Shown in pieces: positions 23,570 through 32,269 of a DNA stretch of 64,000 bases. The notes beneath the pieces are model-generated. The model was not told the DNA's origin. It saw only the letters and a list, made by a program, of their open reading frames with translations, and made no database searches. Positions within the stretch are counted from its first letter, which is position 1. Every line of letters begins with the position of its first letter. A program made the position numbers and the translations under genes. Source of the stretch: CAZAQV01 sp964487255 (GTDB taxonomy: Bacteria > Myxococcota_A > Polyangia > Polyangiales > CAZAQV01); NCBI GenBank assembly GCA_964487255.1, contig CAZAQV010000009.1:161727-225726 (forward strand), read 5' to 3'.

Positions 23570-25053
23570 AAGTATTTTTTGCGTTTGGAGGAGGAAAGGA
23601 TGCCCAGCATCTCCCGGTATTTTGCCACCGTTCGACGAGCGATTTTGATGTCCTTGGCCTTGAGCAGGTCGACCAGCTTCTGGTCGCTGAGCGGGTTCTT
23701 CGGGTCCTCTTCGGCCACCATCTTTTTGATGGCCTGCTTGACCGACTCGGATGCGATGTCCTCGGCCCCACCGCGGGAAATGGCCGAATTGAAAAAGTAC
23801 TTGAGCTCAAAGATACCGCGCGGCGTGTGGACGTACTTGTTGCTCGTCACACGCGAAATGGTGCTCTCGTGCATGCCCACCGCTTCAGCGACATCGCGCA
23901 GAATCATGGGCTTGAGGTACTCGATGCCCTTTTCGAAAAAGTCTTGTTGCTTCTCGACGATGCACTCGGTCACGCGCACGATCGTCTTGCGCCTTTGGTC
24001 AATGCTACGAATCAACCACTGCGCCGAACGTAACTTGTTCTGGATGTATTCTTTGGCGTTTGGGTCGCCTGCCATCGCCGAACGGTAAAAGCCGCTGATC
24101 TTGAGTTTGGGCATGCCGTCATCGTTGGGCACCACGAAATAACGGTCCCCGACACGGTGCACATACACGTCAGGGGTAATGTAGTGCGTCTCGGTGTTCG
24201 AGTAGCTACGCCCCGGACGAGGGTCAAGGTCGGCGATCGACTGGGCAACGTCGTAGACAACGTCGAGCTCGACGTCGAGCGCCTTGGCAATCGCACCGTA
24301 GTTGCGTCGCTCAAGGTGCTTGAGGTGACCACTGATCACGCGCACGACGAGTTCGTCGAGCTCAAGGTGCTCGGCTTGAATCAGAAGGCACTCTTTGAGC
24401 GAACGGGCGGCTACGCCGACCGGGTCGAAGCGCTGCAAAATCTTGAGGACCTCTTCCGCGTCTTCGGCATCGAGACCGGCCTCTTCGGCCAAAACGGGTA
24501 CAATTTGGTCTTCGCTGACCTCGCCAAGGCTCAGGTAGCCAGCATCGTTGAGGTTGCCCAAGACCAGCGCGCAGAAGCGTTGTTCGTTTTCGACGAAGTC
24601 GGACATGCGAATCTGCCATGCCAGGTGGTCGACCAGGTCTTCGGAGCGACTGGCTGTCGCCTCGTAGCTCGGCATCTCGTCGCTGTCGCCCGCGGCACGA
24701 AAAGAGGGCATCGGGGACTGGAGAGCATAGTTTTCGAGGTACGCCTCCCAGTCGATTTCGTCCTTTTTGGCGTCGGTAGACTCGGCGTTGACGTCGACTT
24801 CTTTGGCCCCATCGGCGTCTTTGGTGCGACTGGATGCCTCGAGGTCGACGGGAGGGTCGTCATTTCGCGACTCTTTTTCGCCTTGGGCCTCGCCTTCGTA
24901 AACCCCATCCTCCAAAATGGGGTTTTCCATCATCTCCTCGCGCACCATGTCGACCAGCTCCATCCGCGACATTTGCAACAGCTTGATGGCCTGCTGCAGC
25001 TGCGGCGTCATCACGAGGGATTGACTTAATTTGAGGTGCTGCTTGATTTCCAT
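23566..25053 (-). CDS. rpoN: RNA polymerase sigma-54 factor
   Basis: Sigma-54 directs RNA polymerase to -24/-12 promoters and needs AAA+ activators. Region I is at the N-terminus (LKLSQSLVMTPQLQQAIKLL), region II is long and acidic (~60-130), and the core-binding part follows. Region III has the HTH (LRDVAEAVGMHESTISRVTSNKY, split here by its known helix pattern) and the RpoN box ARRTVAKYRE near the end. ATG at 25053 gives 495 residues and starts at MEIKQHLKLSQ; the open frame to 25653 is not coding. A REC/GGDEF-like gene is divergent. A sigma-54 promoter match exists at 61539. Confidence 0.97.
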   Translation of the reverse strand: MEIKQHLKLSQSLVMTPQLQQAIKLLQMSRMELVDMVREEMMENPILEDGVYEGEAQGEKESRNDDPPVDLEASSRTKDADGAKEVDVNAESTDAKKDEIDWEAYLENYALQSPMPSFRAAGDSDEMPSYEATASRSEDLVDHLAWQIRMSDFVENEQRFCALVLGNLNDAGYLSLGEVSEDQIVPVLAEEAGLDAEDAEEVLKILQRFDPVGVAARSLKECLLIQAEHLELDELVVRVISGHLKHLERRNYGAIAKALDVELDVVYDVAQSIADLDPRPGRSYSNTETHYITPDVYVHRVGDRYFVVPNDDGMPKLKISGFYRSAMAGDPNAKEYIQNKLRSAQWLIRSIDQRRKTIVRVTECIVEKQQDFFEKGIEYLKPMILRDVAEAVGMHESTISRVTSNKYVHTPRGIFELKYFFNSAISRGGAEDIASESVKQAIKKMVAEEDPKNPLSDQKLVDLLKAKDIKIARRTVAKYREMLGILSSSKRKKYF

Positions 25054-25267
25054 GGGTAAATTCGAGTTACCCCCAGAGTATATGGTGAACTGGCCTGCGA
25101 CGAAAGCAAAAACCGTGCGAGCGCTCGACAAGCAAGAAACAAGCCTTGCGGATACTTGAGATCTTTCAAAACTATTCGTGTTTTTTCTGAACATGCGAAA
25201 GCGCGAACCGCCCCGGCATCGATCTTCGGCTGCTTTACACGCGTTGCTCGGTCTATGATCATAGCCA

Positions 25268-26242
25268 ATGGGTGGGGATCCGAAAGAGACGGAGCCGCAA
25301 CACGTTCTCGTCATCGGTGACGGTCCGACGGCCAACGAGGTCCGCACGCAAATTGAGCGCTCGGGGCTGCCCGTGCGACACCTGCCTGAGCTACCAGCCA
25401 GCCTGAGCAATGGGCCACGAACCGATCTGGTCGTACTCGCCCCCGGCCCGCGCTCCTTCCCCCCTTGCCGGCAGATCAAAGAATCCCAAGGTCGGTTCTT
25501 GCCCGTGATGGTCGTGCTCACGCCACATGCGACCATCTCTCGGGCCGAGGTCCTGCAGGCGGGTGCTGACGACGTCTTGACCGGCCTCCCCGACCCCGAG
25601 GAGTTTCGACTGCGCGTTCTAAACTGGCTGCGCATCAAGAGCACGCACGACAATTTGCTTCACGCATCGCCGCGAGCCGACGACACGCTTCCCCCTCCAG
25701 CGCGCTCGGCGGCTTCTGCAAACCCTCCAGCCTCTGCGACCCGGGTCACCATGCACGGTCTGATTGAGACGCGGCTCCGAGTCGAACATGCGCGCGCGTT
25801 GCGCCACCGCGAATCGCTCGCGTTCGCCTACTTTTCGGTCGACGACGCCAAGCATATGCTTCGCCGATTTGGCAATCGCGCCATCGATCGCATCGCCCAG
25901 GAGATTACGGAAAGAATGGAAGAGTGCTTTCGGGAGGGCGATCAAGTCTGTCGCATCGATACACTCGGCTTCGGCGTTATCTTGCCTCACGCGCACTTTG
26001 AGGGCGCGCTGGCCGTGACAGCGCGCGCACACAAACGAATGACAGGCATCTATGAAGTCGATAAACAGCCGACCCGCGTATCCGCTTCGGTAGGCGTCTC
26101 ACTGTTCCCGAGTCCACGCGTAAACTCCTATCGCGAACTCGGTACCGTCGCGCAGATCGGAGCGAGCGAGGCGCTTGCAGCGGGTGGCAATCGAATCTGC
26201 GTCGTGCAGCACGCCGGCTATATGTTCGAGCCCGACACCTAG
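25268..26242 (+). CDS. Response-regulator-like protein with degenerate GGDEF domain
   Basis: The 324-residue protein has an N-terminal receiver-like domain (~8-125: VLVIGDG, LVVLAPGP, LPVMVVLTPHATISRAEVLQAGADDVL), although the phospho-accepting Asp position reads as Leu/Ala. A Pro/Ala linker precedes a GGDEF-fold domain (~155-310). The active-site loop GG(D/E)EF is replaced by DTLGF after CRI, so diguanylate cyclase activity is unlikely. It may bind GTP or c-di-GMP or act as a scaffold. It is divergent from rpoN by 214 bp. Its end overlaps the convergent membrane-protein gene by 4 bp. Confidence 0.68.
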   Translation: MGGDPKETEPQHVLVIGDGPTANEVRTQIERSGLPVRHLPELPASLSNGPRTDLVVLAPGPRSFPPCRQIKESQGRFLPVMVVLTPHATISRAEVLQAGADDVLTGLPDPEEFRLRVLNWLRIKSTHDNLLHASPRADDTLPPPARSAASANPPASATRVTMHGLIETRLRVEHARALRHRESLAFAYFSVDDAKHMLRRFGNRAIDRIAQEITERMEECFREGDQVCRIDTLGFGVILPHAHFEGALAVTARAHKRMTGIYEVDKQPTRVSASVGVSLFPSPRVNSYRELGTVAQIGASEALAAGGNRICVVQHAGYMFEPDT

Positions 26243-27231
26243 GGAATAGGTGGCGCGGTTCTCGAAAGAAGGCTCATTGCCGATAGCGGCACGGTCAGAT
26301 CGATCGTAAGCCAATCACCTTCGACCTCTGCCGCCCCCATTGCAATGGCATCGAGCCCTGGAATCAACTGCGTGAACAGCCGCGCTCGACTCAAGACATC
26401 GTCGACACCCTTCTGTAGCTCCGCCGCCGCCCCTGACTTTGCCAGCACGACGGCGCGAAAGCGTAGCCCTCGGTCGATGGCAAGGCCTGCCGTCGCCGCG
26501 CGGATCACACGCAGCGAAGGCCACAAGCCGGGCAGACGCGTCGCCCAATAGCCACGAAGCTTCTCTGCGCTGGGTGGCAGCAAAACCGCGCGCACGAAAG
26601 CATCGGGGAGGTTTCGCGAAAGTTTGACCCGCTCATCTTTGGAAAGCTGAGCTTCGAGTTCGGAAGCCAGCGCCGGTTGGTTGCCGCGCGCCACTTCGAG
26701 CACGTTGGCCACCGTGTTCGTCTCGCCGATGACCAAACCGCCATGGACTGGCGACACAATCTGGTGATCGCTGCTCGCAACGGTCCCGCCCCAGCGAAGC
26801 CCCAATTCGATGAGCGTCGCCCAAGAAAACGGTTCGAGCGATATCGATTGCTCTCCCATCATCGCGTCGAGGCAGGGCTTCAGCACGTCACTTGGTGGTA
26901 GGTGCGGCGCGACGAGGCCCCAATCGGGATGGGTGTCTTCAACCGGAGCGAGAAAGGCTGTGACGCTCTTGAGGTACGACAAAGGGGAGTCGCCACACGC
27001 CGGCGGCAGCTCGGCCACGCGTGCGCGCACATACTCGGCGATGGGAGACTTTTCGATCGCGGCAGCGACTTGAAAGTCGATCACGACAAGCGCATCGACC
27101 GGCGCCTGCCCTGTGGGCTCTTCAGCGAGGTTTGGCGCTGCTTCTCGCAGGTAGAAAAAGACAACAACCGCCAGAGCACACAAAAGGACGATGGCGATGA
27201 GCAGAGCGCGCCTAAGAGATACCCATTTCAC
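26239..27231 (-). CDS. Membrane-anchored protein of unknown function
   Basis: GTG at 27231 starts a ~330-residue protein with a basic N-terminus and one strong transmembrane helix (LLIAIVLLCALAVVVFFYL). The large exported part alternates beta strands and helices and has several conserved-looking pairs (YVRARVAELP, PLSYLKSVTAFL, GGLVIGETNTVANVLEVARG). The overall pattern is like DUF3352-type envelope proteins of Myxococcota, but I cannot confirm this. An ATG at 27270 is possible but would place the helix further inside. It is divergent from the Ser/Thr kinase gene. Confidence 0.55.
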   Translation of the reverse strand: MKWVSLRRALLIAIVLLCALAVVVFFYLREAAPNLAEEPTGQAPVDALVVIDFQVAAAIEKSPIAEYVRARVAELPPACGDSPLSYLKSVTAFLAPVEDTHPDWGLVAPHLPPSDVLKPCLDAMMGEQSISLEPFSWATLIELGLRWGGTVASSDHQIVSPVHGGLVIGETNTVANVLEVARGNQPALASELEAQLSKDERVKLSRNLPDAFVRAVLLPPSAEKLRGYWATRLPGLWPSLRVIRAATAGLAIDRGLRFRAVVLAKSGAAAELQKGVDDVLSRARLFTQLIPGLDAIAMGAAEVEGDWLTIDLTVPLSAMSLLSRTAPPIP

Positions 27232-27351
27232 GGTTCGCGTACCATGGCACAGGCTCCCACGGTCGCACATGCAAAGAATTTGCAGGCTTCAAGCGCTTTT
27301 ACGCCTTCCTGGTTGACAAGTGTGGTGTGCACATTGACGGTACGACCTGCC

Positions 27352-28185
27352 GTGAGCGACTCCTCCCCCGACCTGGGCCAAATCCAGGGGCTGACGATCA
27401 TCCGTCAGCTCGGTCGTGGAAGTATGGGCACAATCTACGAGGCCGAGGACCTTGAACGCGGGTGCCGCGTTGCCGTCAAGGTGCTCTCGCCTGAGCTGTG
27501 CGGCTCGCCCGACCTCGAACGACGCTTTCAACGCGAGTTCTCGGTCTTGCAGGCAATGCGTCACCCCGGCATGGTGCGCGTCCTTTCCAGCGGCAAGGTC
27601 GGCAATGCTCTTTATTTCGTCATGGAACTGCTCGAAGGCGAGTCCCTGCGCGCGTTGATTCCCGTCGCCGCCGACGCATTCACTCCGATCATCCTCTCAC
27701 TGGCTGAAAGCCTCGATGCTGCACACGACCACGGCGTGATCCACGGTGATCTAAAACCTGAAAACGTCTTCATACGGCAAGATGAAAGCGGTGCGATTCA
27801 AGGGACGAAACTCATCGATTTCGGCCTCTCAAAAGTCGTCGGTCTCGACCGACTTACGGCCACCGGCGAAGCGGTCGGCACCCCCATCTACATGGCCCCC
27901 GAAATCATCACGGGCGGTGAAGTGGATGGTCGCGCTGACATCTATGCACTTGCAGTAGTGAGCTACGAAGCCCTCAGCGGCTCCCCGCCCTTTCGTGAAC
28001 GAAACCCCGCTAAGCTCATGTTCGAAATCGTATCGGGCTCGCCAGCGCCACTCTCGGACAACATGCCTAACGCACCCGCCAAACTCGAAGCCGTGCTGCT
28101 CAAAGGACTGTCCCGCGACCCTGCCGCGCGACACGAAAGCGCAGGCGCACTTGCGGACGAGATCATCGAGGCGTTGGACGGATAG
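27352..28185 (+). CDS. Eukaryotic-type Ser/Thr protein kinase (catalytic domain only)
   Basis: The 277-residue protein is a soluble Hanks-type kinase: Gly loop LGRGSMGTIYEAED (~18-31), VAVK lysine (~40), catalytic loop HGDLKPENV (His-Gly-Asp in place of the common HRD), DFGLS magnesium loop, and GTPIYMAPE in the activation segment. No transmembrane helix, PASTA or other sensor domain follows, unlike PknB. The GTG start is chosen because it directly precedes the kinase fold and lies in the divergent spacer. RNase HI starts 4 bp after the stop, so both are probably on one message. Substrate is unknown. Confidence 0.88.
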   Translation: MSDSSPDLGQIQGLTIIRQLGRGSMGTIYEAEDLERGCRVAVKVLSPELCGSPDLERRFQREFSVLQAMRHPGMVRVLSSGKVGNALYFVMELLEGESLRALIPVAADAFTPIILSLAESLDAAHDHGVIHGDLKPENVFIRQDESGAIQGTKLIDFGLSKVVGLDRLTATGEAVGTPIYMAPEIITGGEVDGRADIYALAVVSYEALSGSPPFRERNPAKLMFEIVSGSPAPLSDNMPNAPAKLEAVLLKGLSRDPAARHESAGALADEIIEALDG

Positions 28186-28189
28186 CGCG

Positions 28190-28882
28190 ATGCCTTGGAG
28201 AAAACATCGACTCCGCGGCAGCACGGTATTGGCCCGCGTGGACGCACAAGGTGAGCTGGTCGCGGAGAACGGGCGCGTTGAAATCCGCTACAAGCCCAAA
28301 GCCTCGCGCGCGTATCGTGCACTCGCGAGCAACCTACAGCCGGTCGACGATAAGCTGCTCCCTGACGACCATTGCGAGCTCGCGACCGGCAACACACAGA
28401 AGACGCGCTCTTCCCCCAAAAAGCCCGTGGAGGACAGGAACCCGCCCTCGGCTCCCGAAGGTGATGAGATTCTCGTGTACGCGGACGGCGCGTGTCGCGG
28501 CAACCCCGGTCCGGCCGGTGCAGGTGTCGTGATGCTGTGGAACGAAGGCGGCAAAGAGCTCTCTGAGTACATTGGCGAGGGAACGAACAACATCGCGGAG
28601 CTGACCGCCATCTTACGCGCCCTCGAGGCCCTGCCGACGGGAGAGCGCCCCGTTCGCATCTACACCGACTCCACGTACTCCATCGGCATGCTGACCAAGG
28701 GTTGGAAGGCGCGCGCGAACCATGAGCTGATCGCCAAAATCCGAAAGCTTTTGCAGCACACTCCCAACTTATCGTTTCATTATGTACGCGGCCATGTCGG
28801 CGTCCCACTCAACGAGCGCGCAGACGAGCTTGCAGCCAGCGCCGCGCGGGCACGCAAGTCCCAACCCTGGAAAGAGATATAG
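28190..28882 (+). CDS. rnhA: RNase HI with an extra ~60-residue N-terminal domain
   Basis: RNase HI cuts the RNA strand of RNA-DNA hybrids. The catalytic set is complete: D99 (YADGACRGNPGP), E137 (NNIAEL), D160 (YTDSTYSIG), H202 and D212 (GHVGVPLNERADELA). Residues 1-55 form a small separate domain (WRKHRLRG, ARVDAQGEL, NGRVEIRYKP, YRALASNLQP), followed by a Pro/Lys linker to residue 92. It is not the caulimovirus-type hybrid-binding domain, which is Trp/Gly rich. The function of this extension is unknown. It follows the kinase gene by 4 bp. Confidence 0.92.
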   Translation: MPWRKHRLRGSTVLARVDAQGELVAENGRVEIRYKPKASRAYRALASNLQPVDDKLLPDDHCELATGNTQKTRSSPKKPVEDRNPPSAPEGDEILVYADGACRGNPGPAGAGVVMLWNEGGKELSEYIGEGTNNIAELTAILRALEALPTGERPVRIYTDSTYSIGMLTKGWKARANHELIAKIRKLLQHTPNLSFHYVRGHVGVPLNERADELAASAARARKSQPWKEI

Positions 28883-28885
28883 GTT

Positions 28886-29070
28886 CGCTCCGCCCGAACG
28901 CGGCTGTGCCGATAGCACAGCTCGTTCTAGACTCCGCCTGCCTTTTTGGCTCTTCCGCTTGCGCGTCATCGCGTCGCTCCGCCCGAACGCGGCTGTGCCG
29001 ATAGCACAGCTCGTTCTAGACTCCGCCCGTCCGCCCGAAATCCTTTCGGGCTTGCGATCACGGGCGGAGT
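28886..29070. repeat. Direct and inverted repeats between rnhA and the GT5-like gene
   Basis: A 53-bp sequence starting CGCTCCGCCCGAACGCGGCT occurs identically at 28886-28938 and 28975-29027. Read on the minus strand each copy has stem GCTGTGC, loop TATCG, stem GCACAGC, and the spacer holds GCGATGAC and GAAGAGCC, similar to the ends of the elements at 323, 9091 and 58089. Further right an 11-bp perfect inverted repeat (29020-29030 and 29060-29070) encloses a 7-bp hairpin CCCGAAA-TCC-TTTCGGG (29034-29050). The block ends 19 bp before the next start codon, and it may also act as an RNA structure. Confidence 0.75.
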
Positions 29071-29088
29071 GGGCAACGTTAGCGTGTA

Positions 29089-30363
29089 ATGCACTTGCTC
29101 TTCATCTCGATTCCCGACAAACCCCCGGCCGCCTCGGGCAGAGACCACGCACTTCCCAAATCATTGGCCATGTTGGGGCACGAGGTCACAGTCATCCATC
29201 CGCTGCTCACGACCATCGACCCTGGCGCGCGTGGCTTCGCCAGACGCCTCACCGAAGTGAACGCAAACGAAGAGACCCTGACACTCTTCGACGGTCGCGC
29301 CGCACGCGGTGTACGTTCACATTACCTGCAACACGCCTCGTTTAGCCCGCCTCTTGGCGACTCGGCGAGTCAGCTTTTTGGACAAGCTGTGGCAGCGTTC
29401 GTCAAAGACCACGTGCGAGACATTGATGCGGTCGTCGTCGAAGACGCTGCCGGACACATGGCAGCATGCTCGGTTTTGGAGTCAGAGGTATGGCAGGGAC
29501 CGGTTCTCGCGCACGTCGACAGGCCGCTCGAGCAGCTGAGCGAGGCTCATCAGGCTGCGCTCAGCAAACTGAGCGAGGCGAATGCGCAATTTTCGGCCTC
29601 AAGCCGCGCCATCGCTTCCGCAGTCTCGTCCATGCTCGGGGCCTCGGCGAAGACCGCCGTGCTGCGCAACGGCATCGATGCTGCGCACTGGAACCCAACT
29701 ACCGATCCACTCATCTCCGGGCGCTTCGATCCCGTGGACTTGAGCGGAAAGCAGCTCTGTAAAGAAGAGCTTCAACAACTCTTCGAGTTGCCAGTGTCCG
29801 AAGATTTACCTTTCGTTGGCGCCATCGTGTCGAGCGAAGAAGGCCTCGCCGCAATCGAGCGCTGCGCGGATGAAATCCTTCGCAACGATTGCCAGCTTGG
29901 TCTGCTTCTCAAGGGTCGCAGCTGGGACGCCGACACACTTTCTAGCCTGCCAGAGCGTTGGCCTGACCGCGTGCAGGTGCTGCAGGACGACGACCCCGCG
30001 ATCGAACACCAGCTGGTCGCAGGCGCAGATATTTTTCTGCTTCTCGACGCTGAGAATCTAGCCAGCACGTGGCATCAAATCGCGCAGCGATATGGCGCGG
30101 TGCCGGTCGCCCCCAACACAGACATGGCACGAGAAGCACTGGTCGACTGCACCTCCGACCTCAAGTCCGGCTCTGCATTTTTGTACGAGGGAAACAACCC
30201 GACCAGCGCGGCCAGGCGGGCGCTCGCCGGCTACGCGCACATGCAGGCATTTGCGGCAACCCAACGACGCGTCATGCGAATCGAGCATTCTTGGGAGCGC
30301 ACTGCGCGAACACTTGTCGCACTGCGCGGAGACGGCGACACGCATGCTGACGCTCGCGATTGA
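29089..30363 (+). CDS. Glycogen-synthase-like (GT5 fold) protein lacking key catalytic motifs
   Basis: The 424-residue protein has the GT-B layout of bacterial glycogen synthase: an N-terminal LLFISIPDKPP / GHEVTVIHPL half, then LRNGIDAAHWNPTTDPLI and CKEELQQLFELP at the domain border, as in GlgA. The GlgA N-terminal KxGGL nucleotide-sugar motif reads AASGRDH, and the PSRFEPCG motif reads LLDAENLAS. Catalysis from ADP-glucose is therefore doubtful. It could be a non-catalytic relative or use another donor. The stop codon lies 20 bp inside tsaB. Confidence 0.7.
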   Translation: MHLLFISIPDKPPAASGRDHALPKSLAMLGHEVTVIHPLLTTIDPGARGFARRLTEVNANEETLTLFDGRAARGVRSHYLQHASFSPPLGDSASQLFGQAVAAFVKDHVRDIDAVVVEDAAGHMAACSVLESEVWQGPVLAHVDRPLEQLSEAHQAALSKLSEANAQFSASSRAIASAVSSMLGASAKTAVLRNGIDAAHWNPTTDPLISGRFDPVDLSGKQLCKEELQQLFELPVSEDLPFVGAIVSSEEGLAAIERCADEILRNDCQLGLLLKGRSWDADTLSSLPERWPDRVQVLQDDDPAIEHQLVAGADIFLLLDAENLASTWHQIAQRYGAVPVAPNTDMAREALVDCTSDLKSGSAFLYEGNNPTSAARRALAGYAHMQAFAATQRRVMRIEHSWERTARTLVALRGDGDTHADARD

Positions 30364-31018
30364 CACCAGCACACCGCAGGCATCACTCGCTCTCACCCGG
30401 GGCGATGAGCTTCTGAAAGAACTCAACTTTGATGCCCCTGCCCGCGTGGGAGAACAGCTTTTTGGTCGTTTCGACGAGCTGCTCGGACCTGCGCATCCCG
30501 AAGCGCTCGAACTCATCGCTGTTGGCATCGGCCCCGGCAGTTTCACCGGAACCCGGGTCGGCCTTGCTACGGCCAAAGCGCTTGCGTTCTCACTCGACGT
30601 TCCTTTGGTCGGGGTGTGCTCGCTCCGCGTGGTAGCCGCCGCCACACGTGGCCCTGCCGCTGTGGCGATGACCGCTTTTCGCGGCGAGGTGTATGCGGCC
30701 GCATTTGATCAGGATGACACCCTGCTCGCTCCTTTTGCAGCCAAACCGGGCGATGCACGCGCGCGAATCGAACACGCGCTGTCCGAACGAAAGCTCGCCC
30801 TCCGGTCCTGGCACGGAACGGCCACTGCGCAGTACCCCGATGTTTTCGGAGAGTCGAGCACAGCCATGTTTCCTCGCGCTCGACACGTCGCCCAGCTTGC
30901 GTTGCGCAAGCTCGCGCTGCACGGAGCCGACCAACTCGCGGCCCTCGAACCCGCTTATGTGCGCGGCGCAGACGTGACCACACCAAAAAAAGCGTCCGCG
31001 TTAGGGAAAACGAGATAG
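30344..31018 (+). CDS. tsaB: tRNA threonylcarbamoyladenosine biosynthesis protein TsaB
   Basis: TsaB is the non-catalytic partner of TsaD in making t6A37 of ANN-decoding tRNAs. The ASKHA-fold N-terminus (MLTLAIDTSTPQASLAL), the VGIGPGSFTGTRVGLATAKAL signature and the VVAAATRG-type segments are typical, as is the length of ~224 residues. ATG at 30344 overlaps the preceding gene by 20 bp, so translational coupling is likely. No tsaD, tsaC or tsaE is in the window. Confidence 0.93.
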   Translation: MLTLAIDTSTPQASLALTRGDELLKELNFDAPARVGEQLFGRFDELLGPAHPEALELIAVGIGPGSFTGTRVGLATAKALAFSLDVPLVGVCSLRVVAAATRGPAAVAMTAFRGEVYAAAFDQDDTLLAPFAAKPGDARARIEHALSERKLALRSWHGTATAQYPDVFGESSTAMFPRARHVAQLALRKLALHGADQLAALEPAYVRGADVTTPKKASALGKTR

Positions 31019-31054
31019 TGGCCGACGTCAATCGTTCGCGGTAGGGTTCGGCTC

Positions 31055-31540
31055 ATGCCTTCCTTCGACGTCGTGAGCGAGCTCGATCACCACGAGATCG
31101 ACAATGCGGTGGATCAAGCCAAGCGTGAGCTCGGCCAGCGCTATGATTTCAAGGGTACGGAGACCACGCTTGAACGCAGCCCGGGCGAGATCACCATCCG
31201 CTCGAATGCTGAGGGGCGACTGGCAGCGGCACTGCAAGTCGTCGAAGAAAAGATGGTTCGCCGCAAGGTTTCTCTCAAAGCGCTCGACCCCCAGGAGCCC
31301 CAGCCGGCTGGCGGCTCGACTTGGAAGCAGAGCATCTTGCTACGCGAGGGTATCGACAAAGAGAAGGCCAAGCTCGTCGTCAAAGCCATCAAAGACTCCA
31401 AGCTCAAAGTTCAGGCTTCTATCCAAGGGGACGCCGTGCGCGTGACGGGTAAAAAGCGCGACGATCTCCAATCTGCAATCGCAATGCTCAAAGAAAAAGA
31501 CTTCGATCTGCCCTTGCAGTTCAACAACTTTCGAGACTGA
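31055..31540 (+). CDS. yajQ: YajQ-family nucleotide-binding protein
   Basis: The 161-residue protein opens with MPSFDVVSELDHHEIDNAV and contains RYDFKGTE, two diagnostic YajQ segments, and ends in LPLQFNNFRD as family members do. It has two ferredoxin-like halves. In Xanthomonas the homologue binds cyclic di-GMP and interacts with a transcription factor; in other species it binds GTP or tRNA. Here the role is open. It lies between tsaB and lepB, all co-directional. Confidence 0.94.
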   Translation: MPSFDVVSELDHHEIDNAVDQAKRELGQRYDFKGTETTLERSPGEITIRSNAEGRLAAALQVVEEKMVRRKVSLKALDPQEPQPAGGSTWKQSILLREGIDKEKAKLVVKAIKDSKLKVQASIQGDAVRVTGKKRDDLQSAIAMLKEKDFDLPLQFNNFRD

Positions 31541-31552
31541 ACCCAAAACGTC

Positions 31553-32263
31553 GTGAGCAAGTCAGCAAAGCCAGGCCGCGCGCGCGCACACGCCTCCGAG
31601 TCGAAGCACTCCGCGTTTGCAGAAAACGCGCTGACGATCGGCTGGGCCATCGGTATTGCGATGGTGATTCGGATCTTTCTGTTCGAACTCTTTTTGATCG
31701 AAGGGCCCTCGATGGAACCGACTCTCTACGATGCCGATCGCGTGGTCGTCGCCAAGTGGTACGGGATTCGTCTTCCTTTCACGTACGATGCGATCGTGCA
31801 GTGGTCTACGCCCGACTTGGGTGATGTCGTGATCGTCACCAGCCCATACGACGATGTCGATATCATCAAGCGCGTCGTGGGCGTCGAGGGCGACCGAGTC
31901 GCAATCCGCGACGGCGTCGTCTATCGCAATGGAAAGCCACTTACGAGCGACAAAGCCGGCACTTGCACAGACGACAAAGACCGCGCCTATCAAGAGCCCA
32001 CTTGCGTTCGGAAGCAGGAAAAGCTCGGCGATCACGTCTACGAGGTCAGCCACAGCTCCTACTTTTCGTACTCGCCCATGGAGGAGCGAGTCGTACCCGA
32101 AGACCACATCTTCATCATGGGCGACCACCGCGACCGTTCGAACGACAGCCGCAACTTCGGTTTCGTTCCTCATTCACGCATCAAGGGAACGGCACTCGCG
32201 ATCTACTACTCGGGCAGTTGGCCCAACGTGCGCTGGTCCCGCATCTTTTCCGGCGTAGACTAG
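31553..32263 (+). CDS. lepB: Signal peptidase I
   Basis: Signal peptidase I removes signal peptides from exported proteins at the outer face of the inner membrane. The N-terminal helix (~28-50) is followed by the nucleophile S53 in GPSMEPT and the general base K106 in DIIKRVVG; box E reads GDHRDRSNDSR. The 236-residue size fits the short single-helix form. The GTG start lies 12 bases after yajQ. The 142-170 stretch contains an insertion with two cysteines. Confidence 0.95.
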   Translation: MSKSAKPGRARAHASESKHSAFAENALTIGWAIGIAMVIRIFLFELFLIEGPSMEPTLYDADRVVVAKWYGIRLPFTYDAIVQWSTPDLGDVVIVTSPYDDVDIIKRVVGVEGDRVAIRDGVVYRNGKPLTSDKAGTCTDDKDRAYQEPTCVRKQEKLGDHVYEVSHSSYFSYSPMEERVVPEDHIFIMGDHRDRSNDSRNFGFVPHSRIKGTALAIYYSGSWPNVRWSRIFSGVD

Positions 32264-32269
32264 GACACC

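Noticed and set aside
24157..25029. 290-residue ORF antisense to rpoN
   Set aside because: It is a shadow of rpoN on the opposite strand, with no family match, as expected in GC-rich DNA.
23566..25653. Long rpoN frame giving 695 residues
   Set aside because: The 200 residues before 25053 lack coding features. The conserved MEIKQHLKLSQ start is at 25053.
29060..29088. Intrinsic terminator after rnhA
   Set aside because: Hairpins are strong but no T-run follows on either strand.
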